From positions 1-7,095 of the forward strand of contig JAKSDM010001751.1 of assembly GCA_022360135.1 (NCBI GenBank): DNA of 7,095 bases, read 5' to 3'. Shown piece by piece: positions 5,745 to 7,095 of the stretch; the stretch's first letter is position 1, and each line of letters opens with the position of its first letter. The notes under the pieces were generated by a model that was not told where the DNA came from, did not search any database, and saw nothing but the letters and a program-made list of their open reading frames with translations. This DNA comes from Pseudanabaenales cyanobacterium (GTDB taxonomy: Bacteria > Cyanobacteriota > Cyanobacteriia > Phormidesmidales > Phormidesmidaceae). The position numbers and the translations under genes were made by a program.

Positions 5745-5915
5745 ATGAAATTTCCCACCAATTTGAGTATGGAGCAACAGTTTCGATTGCAAGTGCTTTC
5801 AGAAGAGGTGAAAAGATTGAATCGAGAGGAAGCTCAGAAGTACTTACTAGAAATTCTTCGCCAAATGATGGTGAAAGATAATTTCGTCAAGCAGGTTATC
5901 AAAGGCGATTTCTGA
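5745..5915 (+). CDS. nblA: NblA-family phycobilisome degradation protein
   Basis: 56 residues, in the usual 55-65 residue range of NblA. The short protein is an adaptor made of two helices, forming dimers. It binds phycobiliproteins and brings them to a ClpC-type protease when nitrogen or sulfur is short, so the antenna is dismantled. The sequence starts MKFPTNLSMEQQFRLQVL, matching the family opening (I/T)xLSLEQQFxLR. It continues with the long helix LSEEVKRLNREEAQKYLLEI, then RQMMVKDNFVKQVIKGDF, matching the REEAQxxLxExxRQMM.(R/K)(D/E)N.(Y/F)xxLL pattern. ATG 5745 has AGGTGA at 5733-5738, six bases away. It is too small and in a different frame from the overlapping open frame at 5681-5881, which has no family match. 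A full-length gene with a good promoter region. The closest copies in other genomes should say whether this is the main NblA or an extra paralogue. Confidence 0.88.
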   Translation: MKFPTNLSMEQQFRLQVLSEEVKRLNREEAQKYLLEILRQMMVKDNFVKQVIKGDF

Positions 5916-5929
5916 AGGGGCGACATAAA

Positions 5930-5961
5930 GGCTAAACGTGTCTTGAGCCAATGCTTTTTTT
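5930..5961 (+). terminator. Weak possible terminator after nblA
   Basis: GGCT (5930-5933) can pair with AGCC (5946-5949), and a run of seven T follows (5955-5961). The stem is only four base pairs with a 12-base loop and a five-base gap to the T run, so this is tentative. Confidence 0.25.
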
Positions 5962-6444
5962 GAATTTTGAATTGCTTCTCTGCCTATTTCCTCAATTCTA
6001 CATCCGGGTCGTTTTGGGCGCGATCTTGAAGTAAGGCCAATACCTGAGGATTATCGGGATAATTGTTCATTAGGGCGCTCAAGGCCGCTTGACGAGGGTT
6101 ATTGTGAAGAAAAATTCCTCGGTTGAAAAGATCATTGATAGCAATCGTCTGAAAGCAATCAAACAAATCAGGATGTTCTTTCCAGCCCCGCGCCAGCTCT
6201 TGCACGGCTTCCCTTCTCACAAGTTTATCCTTATCAGCCTGTGCTTGTTGTTTAAGCCAGGGTAAGGTGTCTGGGTCATCTTTCCAACCCCGTGTCAGCT
6301 CTTGCATAGCACTTATTGGGATAAAAGAGTTTTGAGAACCGTAGGTAATACTGAAACGGGAGTTTAAAGAATCCCAGACAATGGCCGAGGCGCAGAAATA
6401 CTCCAAAAACGTGCGATGGACAAAGGCGGAGGAATCTGCCCTCA

Positions 6445-6454
6445 GGTAAGTAGG
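6445..6454. repeat. Target site duplication, left copy (10 bp), outer element
   Basis: GGTAAGTAGG directly abuts the left end CTGATTGA of the 156-bp element. It is identical to 6715-6724. Confidence 0.8.
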
Positions 6455-6460
6455 CTGATT
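6449..6460. repeat. Target site duplication, left copy (12 bp), nested element
   Basis: AGTAGGCTGATT abuts the left end of the 92-bp nested element. It matches 6553-6564 in 11 of 12 bases. It covers part of the outer duplication and the first six bases of the outer element. Confidence 0.75.
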
Positions 6461-6552
6461 GAATGGCATTGAAATAAGCCATGTGGGCAATGCCCACCCT
6501 ACGGAATATCAGGGCTTTTAGCGATTTATAAACTCTTATTTCAGTGCCATTC
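6461..6552. mobile_element. 92-bp MITE-like element nested in the 156-bp one
   Basis: Terminal inverted repeats: GAATGGCATTGAAATAAG at 6461-6478 and GAATGGCACTGAAATAAG on the other strand from 6552 to 6535 (17 of 18). It is flanked by a 12-bp duplication (6449-6460 and 6553-6564, 11 of 12). It carries a palindrome GTGGGCA-A-TGCCCAC (6483-6497). It is the youngest insertion at this spot, since it interrupts the outer element. It also supplies the false start codon (ATG at 6488-6490) of the relic's open frame. Confidence 0.82.
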
Positions 6553-6564
6553 GGTAGGCTGATT
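6553..6564. repeat. Target site duplication, right copy (12 bp), nested element
   Basis: GGTAGGCTGATT abuts the right end of the 92-bp nested element; partner of 6449-6460. Confidence 0.75.
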
Positions 6565-6714
6565 GACTGACAAAACTTTTTTGTGCATGCTTGGAAAGCC
6601 CTCACCCTAGCTCTCGTTCCCTCTCCCAGAGGGAACGAGAGAGTGGATCAGCTCCCCTCTCCCAGAGGGCGAGGGGTTGGGGGTGAGGGCTCTAGACTTT
6701 TGTCAGTCAACCAG

Positions 6715-6724
6715 GGTAAGTAGG
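6715..6724. repeat. Target site duplication, right copy (10 bp), outer element
   Basis: GGTAAGTAGG directly follows the right end of the 156-bp element and is identical to 6445-6454. Confidence 0.8.
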
Positions 6725-6836
6725 TCTGCAGAAATATTTGTAGTATTTTTGGCGAAAAATGAGCGATCCAATAAGGGCTTCTGTATCTACTGTTTCCCAC
6801 TAAGTACCTGGGCATTGAAAATTTCACAAATACCTA

Positions 6837-6923
6837 GTGTCATTCCGAGAGAAGCGAGGAATCCCAATCTCCCGCTAAAGTCTGAGATGTTTCGATTCCG
6901 CTTCGCTCCACTCAACATAACAC
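6837..6923. repeat. Degenerate inverted repeat, MITE-like
   Basis: The left arm starts GTGTCATTCCGAG and continues through AGAAGCGAGGAATC (6837-6863). The right arm reads, on the other strand, GTGTTATGTTGAG then GGAGCGAAGCGGAATC (6923-6894). The arms pair with small gaps and mismatches around a core of about 30 bases. The CATTCCGAGxGAAGCGAGGAATC type of sequence is a dispersed repeat in many bacteria, including cyanobacteria. No target duplication could be made out, so it is called a repeat and not a defined element. Confidence 0.6.
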
Positions 6924-6972
6924 CCTGTTTTTACCGTACATAGACTGTGTAATTAATTTTGCGCAACCACTT

Positions 6973-7095
6973 ATGCCCTTGACCCGTGAAATTACCCCAG
7001 ATCAACACTTACTGCTGCGAATCTATCGTCACAGCTATCATCATCAGGTGCGTCAACGAGGGCATTGTCTAACGCTCTTCTGTCAAAGCCCATCG
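6973..7095 (+). CDS. IS630-family transposase, N-terminal part
   Basis: The frame is open from ATG 6973 to the end of the window (41 codons). It encodes MPLTREITPDQHLLLRIY, then HSYHHQVRQRGHCLTLFCQS. The H(H/K)QVRQRAHC block just ahead of a helix-turn-helix is typical for IS630/Tc1-type transposases of cyanobacteria (usual form: YHQVRQRAHCILLS.QG). The start is the only good ATG, though no ribosome binding site is clear. The left terminal repeat should lie between about 6930 and 6972 and next to a TA dinucleotide, but I could not define it without the other end. The catalytic domain lies beyond the window. Confidence 0.8.
   Translation, partial: MPLTREITPDQHLLLRIYRHSYHHQVRQRGHCLTLFCQSPS

Larger units (their letters stand above)
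5984..6490 (-). pseudogene. C-terminal relic of a NACHT/HEAT-repeat protein
   Basis: About 156 residues (from 6454 down to 5984) read as the tail of a large cyanobacterial NACHT-type NTPase with HEAT repeats. LRADSSAFVHRTFLEYFCAS matches the conserved block just after the NACHT domain (the typical form is LGADSYAFVHRTFLEYFCA). HEAT-like repeats follow: AMQELTRGWKDDPDTLPWLKQQAQ, AVQELARGWKEHPDLFDCFQ, and PQVLALLQDRAQNDPDVELRK. Several repeats between the FVHRTFLEYF block and the first GWK unit are missing (a short NSRFSITYGSQN link is left). The NACHT domain with its Walker A and B motifs is absent. The first 12 codons of the open frame (6490-6455, MPTWLISMPFNQ) come from an inserted element, not from the gene. 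Upstream, after removing the two inserted elements, the frame stays open for about 35 codons and then meets TAG. Such proteins are linked to NLR-like roles, including phage defence, but this copy cannot work as one. Confidence 0.8.
6455..6714. mobile_element. 156-bp MITE-like element with a second element nested in its left end
   Basis: The terminal inverted repeat is CTGATTGACTGACAAAA at 6559-6575 and CTGGTTGACTGACAAAA on the other strand from 6714 to 6698 (16 of 17). The same left end also starts at 6455 (CTGATT) but is broken after six bases by the nested element. Without it the element is 156 bp. A perfect 10-bp duplication GGTAAGTAGG lies at 6445-6454 and 6715-6724. Inside there are an 11-bp pair (AGCCCTCACCC, 6597-6607, with GGGTGAGGGCT, 6681-6691) and a perfect 13-bp hairpin (CTCTCGTTCCCTC, 6611-6623, with GAGGGAACGAGAG, 6629-6641). 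The CCTCTCCCAGAGGG blocks look like a dispersed cyanobacterial repeat. No coding capacity. It sits within the NACHT/HEAT relic. Confidence 0.82.

Noticed and set aside
5681..5881. 66-codon frame overlapping the nblA gene
   Set aside because: No family match; the shifted frame at 5745-5915 gives a clear NblA protein with its own ribosome binding site.
6276..6605. 109-codon minus-strand frame
   Set aside because: Runs through two inserted elements and is out of frame with the NACHT/HEAT relic; no family match.
6597..6691. CRISPR array or small structured RNA in the hairpin-rich stretch
   Set aside because: The repeats are inverted pairs inside one bounded element, not regularly spaced direct repeats, and no promoter is visible.
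6677..6943. 88-codon plus-strand frame
   Set aside because: Crosses the end of one element, a target duplication and the degenerate repeat; no family match or ribosome binding site.

Overview
The window looks like accessory sequence from a cyanobacterial chromosome. The octamer GCGATCGC (HIP1), typical of cyanobacterial genomes, occurs six times, at 2030, 2348, 3564, 4002, 4995 and 5121. A small gene at 5745-5915 encodes an NblA-type phycobilisome degradation protein, which points to a phycobilisome-bearing cyanobacterium. The relics and repeats are also of kinds common in filamentous cyanobacteria: IS66, IS4 and IS630 transposases, a NACHT/HEAT relic, a Uma2 nuclease, and CCCCCAATTCTGGGG-type hairpins.

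Layout. 1-285 is the 3' end of an IS66-family transposase. 258-1711 (minus) is an IS4-family transposase gene split in two by a 111-bp palindromic element (818-928) with a target duplication; removing the element and one duplicate restores a 444-residue reading frame. 1712-2057 is AT-rich and has no gene. 2058-5317 holds the resident genes: a Uma2-family nuclease, an AraC-family regulator, a G-rich 18-bp tandem repeat, a four-helix EamA/SMR-like membrane protein, and, on the minus strand, a small ABM-fold protein and a GNAT acetyltransferase. 5338-5494 is a second palindromic element, sitting just upstream of the acetyltransferase ribosome binding site. 5573-5915 holds the nblA-like gene and its upstream region. 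5984-6490 (minus) is the C-terminal relic of a NACHT/HEAT protein. Its 5' side is cut by one palindromic element (156 bp) that itself carries a second, nested element (92 bp). 6837-6923 is a further degenerate inverted repeat, and 6973-7095 is the start of an IS630-family transposase that runs off the window.

The genes do not form one pathway. The main theme is non-autonomous, MITE-like elements. Four have target duplications readable from the sequence (8, 10, 12 and 10 bp, two of them with one mismatch and one, the 8-bp pair, also 7/8), and a fifth is more decayed. Their insertion history can be reconstructed: one broke a transposase, one entered the leader of an acetyltransferase gene, and two stacked inside a NACHT-type gene. 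No CRISPR array, tRNA or rRNA was seen. I found no convincing new multi-gene system. The best leads are the MITE set and the nblA control region.
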